Translations under genes and position numbers: made by a program
Source: Lactarius indigo
Taxonomy: Eukaryota; Basidiomycota; Agaricomycetes; Russulales; Russulaceae
Assembly: GCA_025766275.1 (NCBI GenBank)
Contig: JAFKAC010000021.1
Span: 372,001-436,000, forward strand
Reading direction: 5' to 3'
Length of the DNA stretch: 64,000 nt
The notes under the pieces: model-generated
Databases searched by the model: none
The model's input: only the letters and a program-made list of their open reading frames with translations
Told to the model about the DNA's origin: nothing
Shown here: positions 49,720-59,825 of the stretch, in pieces
Position numbering within the stretch: the stretch's first letter is position 1
Layout of the letters: every line of letters starts with the position of its first letter

Positions 49720-50896
49720 ATGTCCAGCTTAGCCAGAGATGCCGCAGCATTCAAGAATACCCTCCAAAGTGCCAATATGACCTCTTGGCATTCTAGTCAA
49801 GCTTCTGCGTCCTCATCTCAACCTACAACTCCACCAGACAGCGACGCGAGCAAGAAGAAGAAGCGGCCAAAAGCGAGCATGTCTCGTTCTTTGCCTCTCT
49901 TTCTTCTGCTTCATTGACCTTCGCGCTTAAGCCGTCGTGTACTCTCAACCCGCTGACACCGGGACAGGCACCGGATGTGAACACTCAGTTGCTTTATGCG
50001 ATCAATCATCTCAAGGTATGTTACCTCTCCTCGGAGCTTTCTGAGAGTGACGTTCGCTGCTAGGCAAATAATGGCCCTATGCGCCTGGATGATCTAGCAA
50101 TTAGGACCCAAACGCCTCTTGACACTGACAAGGTCCTCTTTGAAAAGTTTAAATCCCACGAGCGGGTGGAATTTGACCCGAAGACCAATCTATACTCATT
50201 TAAAGTGAGTCGCCCCTCTCCCCTGTCTCTGAGTCCTGACACGCAGTCCAGCATGACTACAGCTTTCGGAGTAAAGCGGCCTTGCTTACGGAGATTCAGC
50301 GCGCTACACGACGCGGCGGTGGCATCTCCGTGCGCACGCTCAAAGAGTCCTGGAAAGATTCACCTACCGCAGTCGAAGAACTCGAGAAGGAAGGCGAGGT
50401 ATTCGTCACACGCACGCTCAGAGATGGCCAGATGCGTATGGTATTTTGGAACGAGCTCAAGGCGGATCCCGCCGAGTTGGCAGAGGAAGGACCCTGACGC
50501 GGTCGCGAAGCGGGACGCCAGCAAGAATGGAACAGGACTCAGCGTTGAGAAAGGTGCGGCTTCAGAACAATGGTGAAAGTTCGCTCTCGTCTGACACATG
50601 GTAGAATTTTACGATTTGTGGCACAACCTGACCGTACCGAATGACGTCGATCTACTCAAGCAACTCCAATCTGGTATGCCATCGCCTTCCACGGCGGCTT
50701 ACTCTCTGACCTATGCCATCATCTTCAAGGTGGGTTACAGGAGACGGCCTCGGAGGCCCCGGTCATAAAGGCACCACTTGGAAAGAAGAAAGGCAAAAAA
50801 TCGGCGACACGCCAGCGCACCGCCCGACTCACGAATACTCACTTGAAGGATACGGGGATCGACCTGAGCAAAGATTATGTGGCACCTGGAAAATGA
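49720..50896 (+). CDS. TFA2: Transcription initiation factor TFIIE subunit beta
   Basis: TFIIE-beta joins TFIIE-alpha in the RNA polymerase II pre-initiation complex and helps recruit TFIIH. Exons: 49720-49885, 49932-50015, 50064-50204, 50252-about 50550, 50605-about 50670, and a last one to 50896. The basic N-terminus (SKKKKRPKAS) precedes the winged-helix core: LLYAINHLKANNGPMRLDDL, YSFRSKAALLTEIQRATRRG, GGISVRTLKESWKDSPTAVE, and then EFYDLWHNLTVPNDVDLLKQ. The C-terminus is the usual lysine-rich KKKGKKSATRQR followed by DLSKDYVAPGK. Two single-base insertions break the frame, at about 49973 (before DVNTQLL) and about 50486 (before KDPDAVAKR). Both restore the expected sequence if ignored, so assembly error is the simplest reading. 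Confidence 0.9.
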
Positions 50897-51210
50897 TGTG
50901 TTTAGTTCCATCCCCAGGCCAATAAGTACATTTAATTACATGTATTCTACCTTTGACTCTTATCTTCTATTCCATCCAAACGATCTTCTTCACGGACAAC
51001 TCCATTCGTGATTAGTGCTCACGGTCTTGCTCTCAAGCTCAATTAACATAATCGAGCCCTGGCGTTGGTCGGTAAGCGTGACGGACACCCATTCCCCCTT
51101 CACAACACAGCAACGTTTTTACAAGAAGAGTACATCAATGAGTATAACCAAAGGTCATGCATCATTCGAGTTTGATAGTGTTTGAGTGAGCGAGATATTG
51201 ATATTTGGCG
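50897..51210. other. Intergenic after TFA2
   Basis: A/T-rich 3' flank of TFA2 (50930-50960), then unremarkable sequence. No gene is seen before the tandem unit that begins near 51212. Confidence 0.5.
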
Positions 51211-51358
51211 TGTCCGAAGGATACATCCACCCGGCCGGTACCGGAACTCTAATCGGCGCTTACAAACTGATCAGTACTCTCAGGCTCCATGATAGACTAG
51301 TCCCGTTTTGTGACCCATAATGGTATGGGCACTCGCGAATGGTAATTTAGGTGGGTTG

Positions 51359-51392
51359 AGATAAGACCACAAGACGGGCGCGCGATATATAC
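51359..51392 (+). promoter_or_regulatory. Promoter block of secreted gene copy 1: GATA-type site and TATA box
   Basis: A 'gagataag' (WGATAR-type) motif at 51359-51366 is followed by 'tatatac' at 51386-51392, about 175 bp before the ATG. The same pair is at 53759 and 53786 before copy 2. Copy 3 keeps 'gagataag' at 56478, but its TATA region reads 'cgatacac'. Conservation across the three copies supports function; the binding factor is inferred. Confidence 0.45.
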
Positions 51393-51565
51393 ATCCGAAT
51401 CTCGACTATTTCTCAGGGCGGTAAGCTGCAATCTCTGATTTGTGATGTCGCGGAGTAGTGACCAGTGCTGCGCAAATGCCGGGCATCGCTTTCAGTCAAC
51501 TTTCAGTGGTCATCGTTCAAGCGTTCAACCTCCCAGTCTCTCTTATCTGCTGTCCATCTACCGCC

Positions 51566-53369
51566 ATGGTGCGGCAACTATTCTGTGTCCTCTCGCTCCT
51601 GCTAGCAGCAACGGCCTTTGTGCTCCCATCAGTGCCTTCTCGTTCTAGCGGCAGTCCACTTCGGGCCACTTTTCAAGTACAGTCCGGGAGCCCGGATGTG
51701 TCGGGTCGGGAGTGGAACTCGCCCCCGGACCCGAATTCAACCTACCACCTCATTTTCAACAGCGTAAGCGGTTTGCTTCATCGATGGCCTAACACTCTCC
51801 GCAGAAATGGTGCGTTACATTTTCATTCATCTCACGTAACGGTGAGCCTACACCCGCTTCTTTTACTAGGTCACAGTATTGTACCCGCGACAATCCCAAG
51901 AGGGACAATTTTATACCACGGGCGCACAGACAATCGGATCCCGAATGAACCCGATTGGCTTGCGTTCGACTTTGAACACGCTTACTTGTTCAGCCGGGGG
52001 CCCAGCTACGTGATCTCGCTGCAAGCAAAGCGCGATCTCCTTCTTGTATACTTTGATGGATCGAGCGCGGCGAAAATGAAGGACGGCCCTATGGACGCCC
52101 AGGATGTTATTTTGTGGGGACGGCCCCGACCAGACAAGCACTCAGAACAGGAGCGCATCAAGAGTTTGTGTGATTGGGGCAGGGCATTTGGCCTAGATGG
52201 CTTCGTTCGAATGGAATTTCATTTGTGTGTACATGCTATTGCTAGATGCCCTACCCCGAGTGCTGATTTAGGACAGCGAGGTTATGATATGCGATGTTCT
52301 GGACCCCATGGAAGTCGTCACCTTCCTCGATCTTTTACCCAAGAATCAAACGTCCAGACCCAGGCGCCCCCCGGGTTTTCTACCCCTTCCAGAGCGTCCC
52401 ATTCCATTCCTCTCACCACCTTCGTCAAAGCCTCCATCCGGCTGGCGTGGCTCACTCCTGAGTGGCTACCGCAGTTTCCTCGAGGCGTATCTCGCTGGAG
52501 GTTGGCACGACCGCGCGCCTGGAGAAACGCGCGTGCATCTAGACTACTCTGGCCTCGTCACCTTTTACGATCCTTCTCTGACGAGCCTTGTCCAATCGCG
52601 CTACGGCAAGGATAGGTTACACATCCGTTTGGAAGGCATTTCGATACTCGATTCTGAGCAAGTACGTGCCGAGCTGCAGACGGTACTCACCCGGAAGCAA
52701 GATGGAGGGAGCGGCGTTGACTGGAGCAGCATCATACGAGTCGTCACGGAGCGCTATGCTGATCGCCTCGAGTATCTGCGTTTCCTTCTCTCGCCCAACA
52801 CGACCTTCGCGGATCCTCTCGAGCGAGTTGCCATAGCGCGCTGCGCAGCTGCTCGTCATGCTCGCGCCGTATATCACAACATCGGACGTCCCAGTGCGAC
52901 TGCCCGCATCGGCCGATTTGAGTTGGGCGGCACCAGGTCGTTCAACGCTTGCGCAACGACGCAGACGTCACTTATTCCACTGGGCATGCTCACGCCGCAG
53001 GAGGCACTGATTCATGCTGCAGTGGAGAACACGGTTCAAGAAATATGTCGGCGGCTGGTGCTTGTGTGGGTCGAGTTCTTCGACGTGGAGGCGGCAGATG
53101 AGGCGAGAGCTACGGATGCTTCTGAGAATGGCGTATAAACACATTTCTGAGCTGATGGCGTGGCTTGATTGGTCGGTGTGGGTGCGGTGCGAGCCATCGT
53201 GCGGTTTTGGGGTACGTCGCTTGGTTCTCTATTTTTATTGACGCGGACTGACAGGGGCGTTGACGGTGAACAGGAGGTTTGTTACCTTTCATCGTGGCCG
53301 TTCTCAATAGGAGTTGACCCGGATGACATGACGCCTCGATGTGTATCACTCAAAGACACGACTGATTAG
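51566..53369 (+). pseudogene. Secreted protein of unknown function, tandem copy 1 (frameshifted)
   Basis: Same gene as 53958-55757 and almost identical to it in sequence. Signal peptide MVRQLFCVLSLLLAATAFVL, then the LYHG and WLAFDFEHAYLF region, splice sites as in copy 2, and the C-terminal tail from the last exon to the stop at 53369. Compared with copy 2 there are four extra single bases: near 52841, 52951, 52967 and 53126. The first three cancel in frame but scramble about 40 residues. The last gives a stop at 53136-53138 and removes the EHISELMAWLDWSVWVRC tail. No deletions are seen. It could be a young pseudogene or an intact gene with insertion errors in the assembly. Confidence 0.7.
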
Positions 53370-53957
53370 TATTGCCCGCAAACCATATGACTTCCTTTTT
53401 TATCATCGCAACATTGTTTACTCCTCTTAACCAGATGAAAGAGCGCACATAGGAGAATGTACTGCGATGTATGACGTCAAATGACCTCCACCCATAAAGG
53501 GGACTACGTTTGTTCCGATTTATACTTGTTTGAAGCTGTTGTCGATCCATGCAACATGTCGACTTCCTTGACAAGCAAGGTGACCAAATCGTTACTGGAA
53601 GTTATCCATTTGGCATGTCCGAAGGATACATCCACCGGTACCGGAACTCTTATTGGCGCTTACAAACTGATCAGTACTCTCAGCTCTATGATAGATTAGT
53701 CCCGTTTCGTGACCCATAATGGTATGGGCACTCGCGACTGGTAAATTTAGGTGGGTTGAGATAAGACCATGAGACGGGCGCACAATATATACATCCGAAT
53801 CTCGGCTATTTCTCCGGGCGGTGAGCTGCAGTCTCTGATTTGTGATGTCGCGGAGTGTCGCTGAGTAGTAACCAATGCTGCACATGTGCCGGGCGTCGCT
53901 TTCAGTGGTCATCGTTCAACCCCCACAGTCTCTCTTATCTGCTGTCCATCTACCGCC

Positions 53958-55757
53958 ATGGTGCGGCAACTATTCTGTTTCCTCTCGCTCCTGTTAGCAG
54001 CAACGGCCTTTGTGCTCCCATCAGTGCCTTCTCGTTCTAGCGGCAGTCCACTTCGGGCCACTTTTCAAGTACAGTCCGGGAGCCCGGCGGATGTGTCGGG
54101 TCGGGAGTGGAACTCGCCCCCGGACCCGAATTCAACCTACCACCTCATTTTCAACAGCGTAAGCGGTTTGCTTCATCGATGGCCTAACACCCTCCGCAGA
54201 AATGGTGCGTTACATTTTCACCCGTCTCACGTAACGGTGGGCCTACACCCGCTTCTTTTACTAGGTCACAGTATTGTACCCGCGACAATCTCTAGAGGGA
54301 CAATTTTATACCACGGGCGCACAGACAATCGGATCCCGAATGAACCCGATTGGCTTGCGTTCGACTTTGAACACGCTTACTTGTTCAGCCGGGGGCCCAG
54401 CTACGTGATCTCGCTGCAAGCAAAGCGCGATCTCCGTCTTGTATACTTTGATGGATCGAGCGCGGCGAAAATGAAGGACGGCCCCATGGACGCCCAGGAT
54501 GTTATTTTGTGGGGACGGCCCCGACCAGACAAGCACTCAGAACAGGAGCGCATCAAGCGTTTGTGTGATTGGGGCAGGGCATTTGGCCTAGATGGCTTCG
54601 TTCGAATGGAATTTCATTTGTGCGTACAAACTATTGCTGAATGCCCTACCCTGAGTGCTGATTTAGGACAGCGAGGTTATGATATGCGATGTTCTGGACC
54701 CCATGGAAGTCGTCAACTTTCTCGAACTTTTACCAAAGAATCAAACGTTCGCACCCAGGCTCCCCCCAGGCTTTCCATCCCTTCCAAATCTTCCCATTCC
54801 GATCCTTTCACTACCTCCATCCAAGCCTCCACCCGGCTGGCGTGGCTCACTCTTGAGTGACCACCGCAGTTTCTTTGAGGCGTATCTCGCTGGAGGTTGG
54901 CACGACCATGCGCCGGGGGAAACTCGCGTCCACCTGGACTACTCTGGCCTCGTCACCTTTTACGATCCTTCTCTGATGAGCCTTGTCCAATCGCGCTACG
55001 GCAAGGATAGAATACACCTTCGTTTGGAAGGCATTTCGGTACTCGATTCTGAGCGAGTACGTGCCGAGCTGCAGACGGTACTCACCCGGAAGCAAGACGT
55101 AGGGAGCGGCGTTGACTGGAGCAGCATCGTACGAGTCGTCATGGAGCGCTATGTTGATCGCCTCGAGTATCTGCGGTTCCTTCTCTCGCCCAACACGACC
55201 TTCGCGGATCCTCTCGAGCGAGTTGCCATAGCGCGCGCGCAGCTGCTCGTCATGCTCGCGCCGTATATCACAACATCGGACGTCCCAGTGCGACTGCCCG
55301 CATCGGTCGATTTGAGTTGGGCGGCACCGGTCGTGCAACGCTGCGCAACGACGCAGACGTCACTTATTCCACTGGGCATGCTCACGCCGCAGGAGGTACG
55401 AATCCATGCTGCAGTGGAGAACACGCTCCATGAGATATGTCGGCGACTGGTTCTTGTGTGGACCGAGTTCTTCGACGTGGAGGCGGCAGACGAGGCGAGA
55501 GCTACGGACGCTTCTGCGATGGCGCACGAGCACATTTCTGAGCTGATGGCGTGGCTTGATTGGTCGGTGTGGGTGCGGTGCGAGCCGTCGTGCGGTTTTG
55601 GGGTACGTCGCTTGGTTCTCTATTTTTATTGGCGCGGATTGACAGGGGTGTTGGCGGTGAACAGGAGGTTTGTTACCTTTCATCGTGGCCGTTCCCAATA
55701 GGTGACCCGAATGACATGACTCCTCGATGTGTACCACTCGAAGACACGACTGATTAG
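53958..55757 (+). CDS. Secreted protein of unknown function, tandem copy 2 (intact, 541 aa)
   Basis: Four exons join without a break: 53958-54204, 54265-54619, 54672-55602 and 55665-55757, giving 541 residues. Residues 1 to about 22 form a signal peptide with a hydrophobic core (LFCFLSLLLAATAFVL). A conserved block GTILYHGRTDNRIPNEP, DWLAFDFEHAYLF, KRDLRLVYFDGSSAAKMKDG and DAQDVILWGR spans about residues 95-175. The rest contains GETRVHLDYSGLVTFYDPSL, an all-helical-looking stretch, and the tail ELMAWLDWSVWVRCEPSCGF. I recognise it as a family conserved in Agaricomycetes but know of no assigned function. The LYHG...WLAFD...A pattern resembles the core of ADP-ribosyltransferase-like folds; this is a hypothesis only. 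There are no transmembrane segments beyond the signal peptide. Confidence 0.85.
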
Positions 55758-56320
55758 TAGTACCCGCAAATCAGATGACTTCTTTTCTCTTTGTGCTGTC
55801 GAGAGCGGACCCCCAGTCCATCATGGCCTACTCAGTGCGGAGGCTTCTTGTTTCGGCGACCCTGATCAGTACTGCGACAGAATACGATCGTGGCAAACGA
55901 CGGATGAAGCTTTCTCCATATCGTGCCAGGCTGCAACAATGATTTCGTAAGCTATCTAACAGTCGACACAGGAAGAAATGACCCCTGTGAAGAGTACTCG
56001 TAGCCTAAGATGCTTCGACCTTAGGGGTTGCTACTGCACGCTTTGCGAAGTCTCGTCCTCGATGAAAACCTGCCGCGTCCATTTCCCTGACCGCCCTGGG
56101 TTTCAGGACCGGGCTCAAGTAGCGGTGAAATAGGACGTCAGCAGTCAGCCAGGCTCGAAATATGCTCTAGTCTCGAAAAGCTATGGCAGACGCGACAGTG
56201 TGATACTGTATAATCTTTCTCGTGTTTATATCGCCTTATATCATATCATAAGAATTTTACGATTGGTTATAAGTACTACATGATGTGTGCCGTTTGTCAG
56301 GTTGCTTATTAATTCCCACT
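55758..56320. other. Intergenic between secreted gene copies 2 and 3
   Basis: Longer than the spacer between copies 1 and 2 and not alike in its first half. It contains A/T-rich text with repeated 'tatatca' near 56230-56250. No gene or mobile-element motif is seen. Confidence 0.5.
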
Positions 56321-56682
56321 TGCCAACATCTGCTGGAACCTCTTATCGGCGCTGACAGCGCCAACACACTGATCATCAGGCCGTTACAGTTTACTTCAGA
56401 AAGGTTAGTCCCGTCTTGTAACTCACTGGCACTGTGATGGTCTGGGGGAACTCTCAGTTGATAAATGTAGGTGAGTTGAGATAAGACCACAAGACGGGCG
56501 TGCACGATACACATTCGAGTCTACTACGGTATTTTTCAGGGCGGCAAGCTGCCAAGCAAGCTACAGTCCCCGATTTGTGATGCTGCGGAGTAGTAACCAG
56601 CGCTGCGCAAATGCCGGGCGTCACTTTCAGTAGTCATCGTTCAACCCCTACATTCGCTCTTATCTACTGTCTGTCTACCACC

Positions 56683-58487
56683 ATGTTGCGACAACTGTTC
56701 TGTGTCCTCTCGCTCCTGCTAGTATCAACGGCCTTTGTGCTCCCATCAATGCCTTCTCGTTCTAGCGATGGTCCACGTCAGGACACTTTTCGAGTGCAGT
56801 CCAGGAGCAATGAGTCAGATTGGGTGTGGAACTTACCCCCGAGCCCGGATTCGACCCACCACCTTATTTTCAACAGTGTAAGTGGTTTTCTACGACGATG
56901 GCCTAACACTCTCCGCAGAAATGGTGCGTTACATTTTCACCCATCTCGCGCAAAGGTGAGCCAACACCTGCTTGCTACTAGGTCACAGTCTTGTCCCCGC
57001 GACAATCCCCAAAGGGACAATTTTATACCATGGGCGCACAGACGGTCGAATCCCAAATGAACCCGATTGGCTTGCGTTCGACTTTGACCACGCTTACTTG
57101 TTTTGCCTTCAGCCCTGTTATGTGATCTCGCTGCAAGCAAAACGTGATCTCCGTCTTGTATACTTCGATGGATCGAGCGCGGCGAAAATGAAGGACGGTC
57201 CTATGGACTCTCAGGATGTTATCTTGTGGGGGCGACCTCAACCGAACAAGGTGTTTTCAGAACAGGAGCGCATCAAGGCCCTATGTGATTGGGGCAGGGC
57301 ATTTGGTCTAGATGGTTTCGTGCGAATGGAATTTCATTTGTGTGTACATACTATCGCTGAATGTCCTACCCCGAGTGCTGATCTAGGACAGCGAGGTTAT
57401 GATATGCGATGTTCTGGACCCCATGGAAGTCGTCACCTTTCTCGGTGTCTTACCCAAAGACCGAATGTCCACACCCAGGCGTCTCCCGGGCTTTCCACCC
57501 TTTCCAAAGCTTCCCATTCCGATCCCTTCACTACCTCCATCCAAGCCTCCACCCGGCTGGCATGGCTCACTCCCGAGTGACAGCCGCGGTTTCTTCGAGG
57601 CATATATCGCTGGAGGTTGGCACGACCGCGCGCCTGGAGAAACGCGCGTGCACCTAGACTATTCGGGCCTCGTCACGTTTTACGATCCTTCTCTGACGAG
57701 CCTTGTCCAATCGCGCCGCGGCAAGGACAGATTACACCTTCGTTTGGAAGGCATTTCGGTACTCGATTCTGAGCGAGTACGTGCCGAGCTGCAAACCGTA
57801 CTCGCGCGCGAGCAAGACGGAGGGAGCAGGCGTCGATTGGAGCAGCATCAGTGCGAATCGTCACGGAGCGCTATGCTGGTCGCCTCGAATATCTGCGTTT
57901 CTTGCTCTCACCGAGCACGGCGTTCACGGATGCACTCGAGCGGGTTGCCATAGCGCGCGCACAGCTGCTCGTCATGCTCGCGCCGTATATCACGATAACG
58001 GATGTCCCAAAGCGACTGCCCGCATCGGCTGACTTGAGTTGGGCGGCACCAGTCGTGCAACGTTGCGCAACGACGCAGACGTCGCTTATTCCGCTGGGCA
58101 TGCTCACGCCACAGGAAGTACGAATCCATGCTGCAGTGGAGAACACGATTCAAGAAATATGTCGGCGACTGGTGCTCGTGTGGGTCGAGTTCTTCGACTG
58201 TAGAAGCAGGCAGACGAAGTGAGAGCTACGGACGCTTCTGCGATGGCGCACGAGCACATTTCTGAGCTGATGGCGTGGCTTGATTGGTCGGTGTGGGTGC
58301 GGTGCGAGCCGTCGTGCGGTCTTGGGGTACGTCGCTTGGTTCTCTATTTTTATTGACGCGGGCTGACAGGGGTGTTGGCGGTGAACAGGAGGTTTGTTAC
58401 CTTCCATCGTGGCCGTTCCCAATAGGAAGTGACCCGTATGACATGACACCTCGATGCGTATCATCACTCAAAGACACAATTCATTAG
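56683..58487 (+). pseudogene. Secreted protein of unknown function, tandem copy 3 (diverged, frameshifted)
   Basis: ATG at 56683; signal peptide MLRQLFCVLSLLLVSTAFVL; the same exon structure and LYHGRTDGRIPNEP / WLAFDFDHAYLF block as copy 2, but clearly more diverged. The frame shifts near 57828 and again near 57851 (one extra base each), and near 58199 (two extra bases), so no full-length product results as sequenced. The final exon is still readable to a stop at 58485-58487. The TATA box of the other two copies is not conserved. It may be a true pseudogene, although all lesions are insertions, as elsewhere in the window. Confidence 0.65.
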
Positions 58488-58931
58488 TGAGACCTGCATA
58501 TTATATAGCTTTTTTTCTCTTTGTGCTGCTTGAGAGGGAGGAGTCCTAAAGAAGTTGAGATTGAATGGATGTTCCGACGACAACTACACAGGTCAATGTT
58601 TTTCTCATTGTCAAAAGCCCACGATAACGCGTAAGATAATGATAAGACCGACACTGGCAGACCGAGAGTTACAACTGCTCCATAGACCTTTTCCCTTTCT
58701 TTTGGACCGAACCGGGTTAATATTCCTATTTTCTCATCACTGTAACTATGGTCTTTACTCCCGGTACTAACTTAGTCGGGGAAGTAAGTCTGCTGACATA
58801 GACAAGGGCTTATAGTGTGAGATCATACTACAATAGATGCTGATTTTAAAAAGTGCGCTTTGCTAGATTAGTACCCCACCCACAACAGCAGAAAGAAAAG
58901 AGAAAGAAAGTAATGTGATGCGGGTATCATT
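58488..58931. other. Intergenic before the retrotransposon
   Basis: The 3' flank of secreted gene copy 3 and unique sequence up to the LTR edge at 58932. No gene is seen. Confidence 0.5.
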
Positions 58932-59475
58932 TGTTGAAGCGCAGAACTAACAAGCAAAGAATAAGCTGTATAAGCTAGGGCGACAAGTTAACTTCAGAGG
59001 TGAAGGGAACTCTATTACAACTGCATACCTAGGGCGACAAGTTACTATAGAGAAGCAACGTCTATGAGTAAAGGTACTAGGAGAAGTAAAGAGAAAGGGA
59101 ACTTACACTTCAGAGGTGAAGGGAACTCTGAAGTGTAGAGGTGAAAACAGCAGTCCTTATATACAGGACGCTTAGCTAATAATGGTCTGTGCGCACTGGT
59201 GACCCAAACACAATACAGGTGGTCTGTGCGCCAGAGGGAGAAAGGCCATTGGATGGCAGAGAACAATGACTGCCTAAAGCAGACAATACCGGTATCTAAA
59301 TAATAGAAAGAACAATAAGAACCATTTATGGATCTAACAATAAAGATAAACAAAAGCGGTCCGTATGAGTCCGGAGTGTCCATAAGTCCATAAGGGACAG
59401 ATACCGTTTATAGTATGTGGGCTGACTCAATCAGATCCCACGAGACATGTGACTTTTAACAGTCGCGTCTCAACA
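58932..59475 (-). repeat. 3' LTR of the copia element (544 bp)
   Basis: On the minus strand it starts TGTTGAGACGCG at 59475 and ends GCGCTTCAACA at 58932, giving the TG...CA ends with short inverted termini (TGTTGA / TCAACA). A TATA-like 'gtatataagg' (minus strand, near 59155-59164) lies before the hairpin at 59105-59136. A 23-bp direct repeat 'acttcagaggtgaagg...' is at 58991 and 59107, and 'ctagggcgacaagtt' is also doubled. Confidence 0.8.
59105..59136 (-). other. Perfect 11-bp hairpin just after the LTR TATA box
   Basis: Arms 59105-59115 (acacttcagag) and 59126-59136 (ctctgaagtgt) are exact inverse complements around a 10-base loop. It lies about 20-50 bp downstream of the TATA-like box, so it would fall at or near the 5' end of the element's RNA (R/U5 region). 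Confidence 0.6.
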
Positions 59476-59486
59476 TCCCTCCATGA
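59476..59486 (-). promoter_or_regulatory. Polypurine tract for plus-strand DNA priming
   Basis: Directly before the LTR start, the minus strand reads CATGGAGGGA. This is the expected place and composition for a copia polypurine tract. Confidence 0.6.
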
Positions 59487-59825
59487 TAGAGACAGTCCAC
59501 AAGAGTGGTGCAAGCATCGAGTGAAAGTGCCTTGGCAGGACACTTTGTTGCTTTACTGTACTATGAGGAATGTTTTGATTCTCTGGTTAGAAAGAATCTA
59601 TGTACGCAGAAGTCCTGGTAAAGGACAACTTTTTGGAGGTCTTCATGCACTGCTCTATGAGGATAATGTAGTTCTGAAGAACTACTTTTTGAAGAGCCAT
59701 GAGCTGGGAGCTAAGATGGAACAAGGTCCAACTTCTTCAGTTCTCTAAGAAGGGTTTTTCTTAGCTATTAAACTAGGAGGTCTATTGCAAGTATACACAA
59801 TAGTTCGACGTCCTAGAACCCATCT

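Larger units (their letters stand above)
51212..56682 (+). repeat. Tandem duplication carrying secreted-protein genes
   Basis: The sequence beginning with 'gtgtccgaaggatacatccacc' near 51212 recurs near 53613, so the first two gene units repeat with a period of about 2.4 kb (start codons 2392 bp apart). Promoter, introns and coding text of units 1 and 2 are almost the same. The promoter of the third gene (about 56320-56682) is related but much more diverged. Confidence 0.8.
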
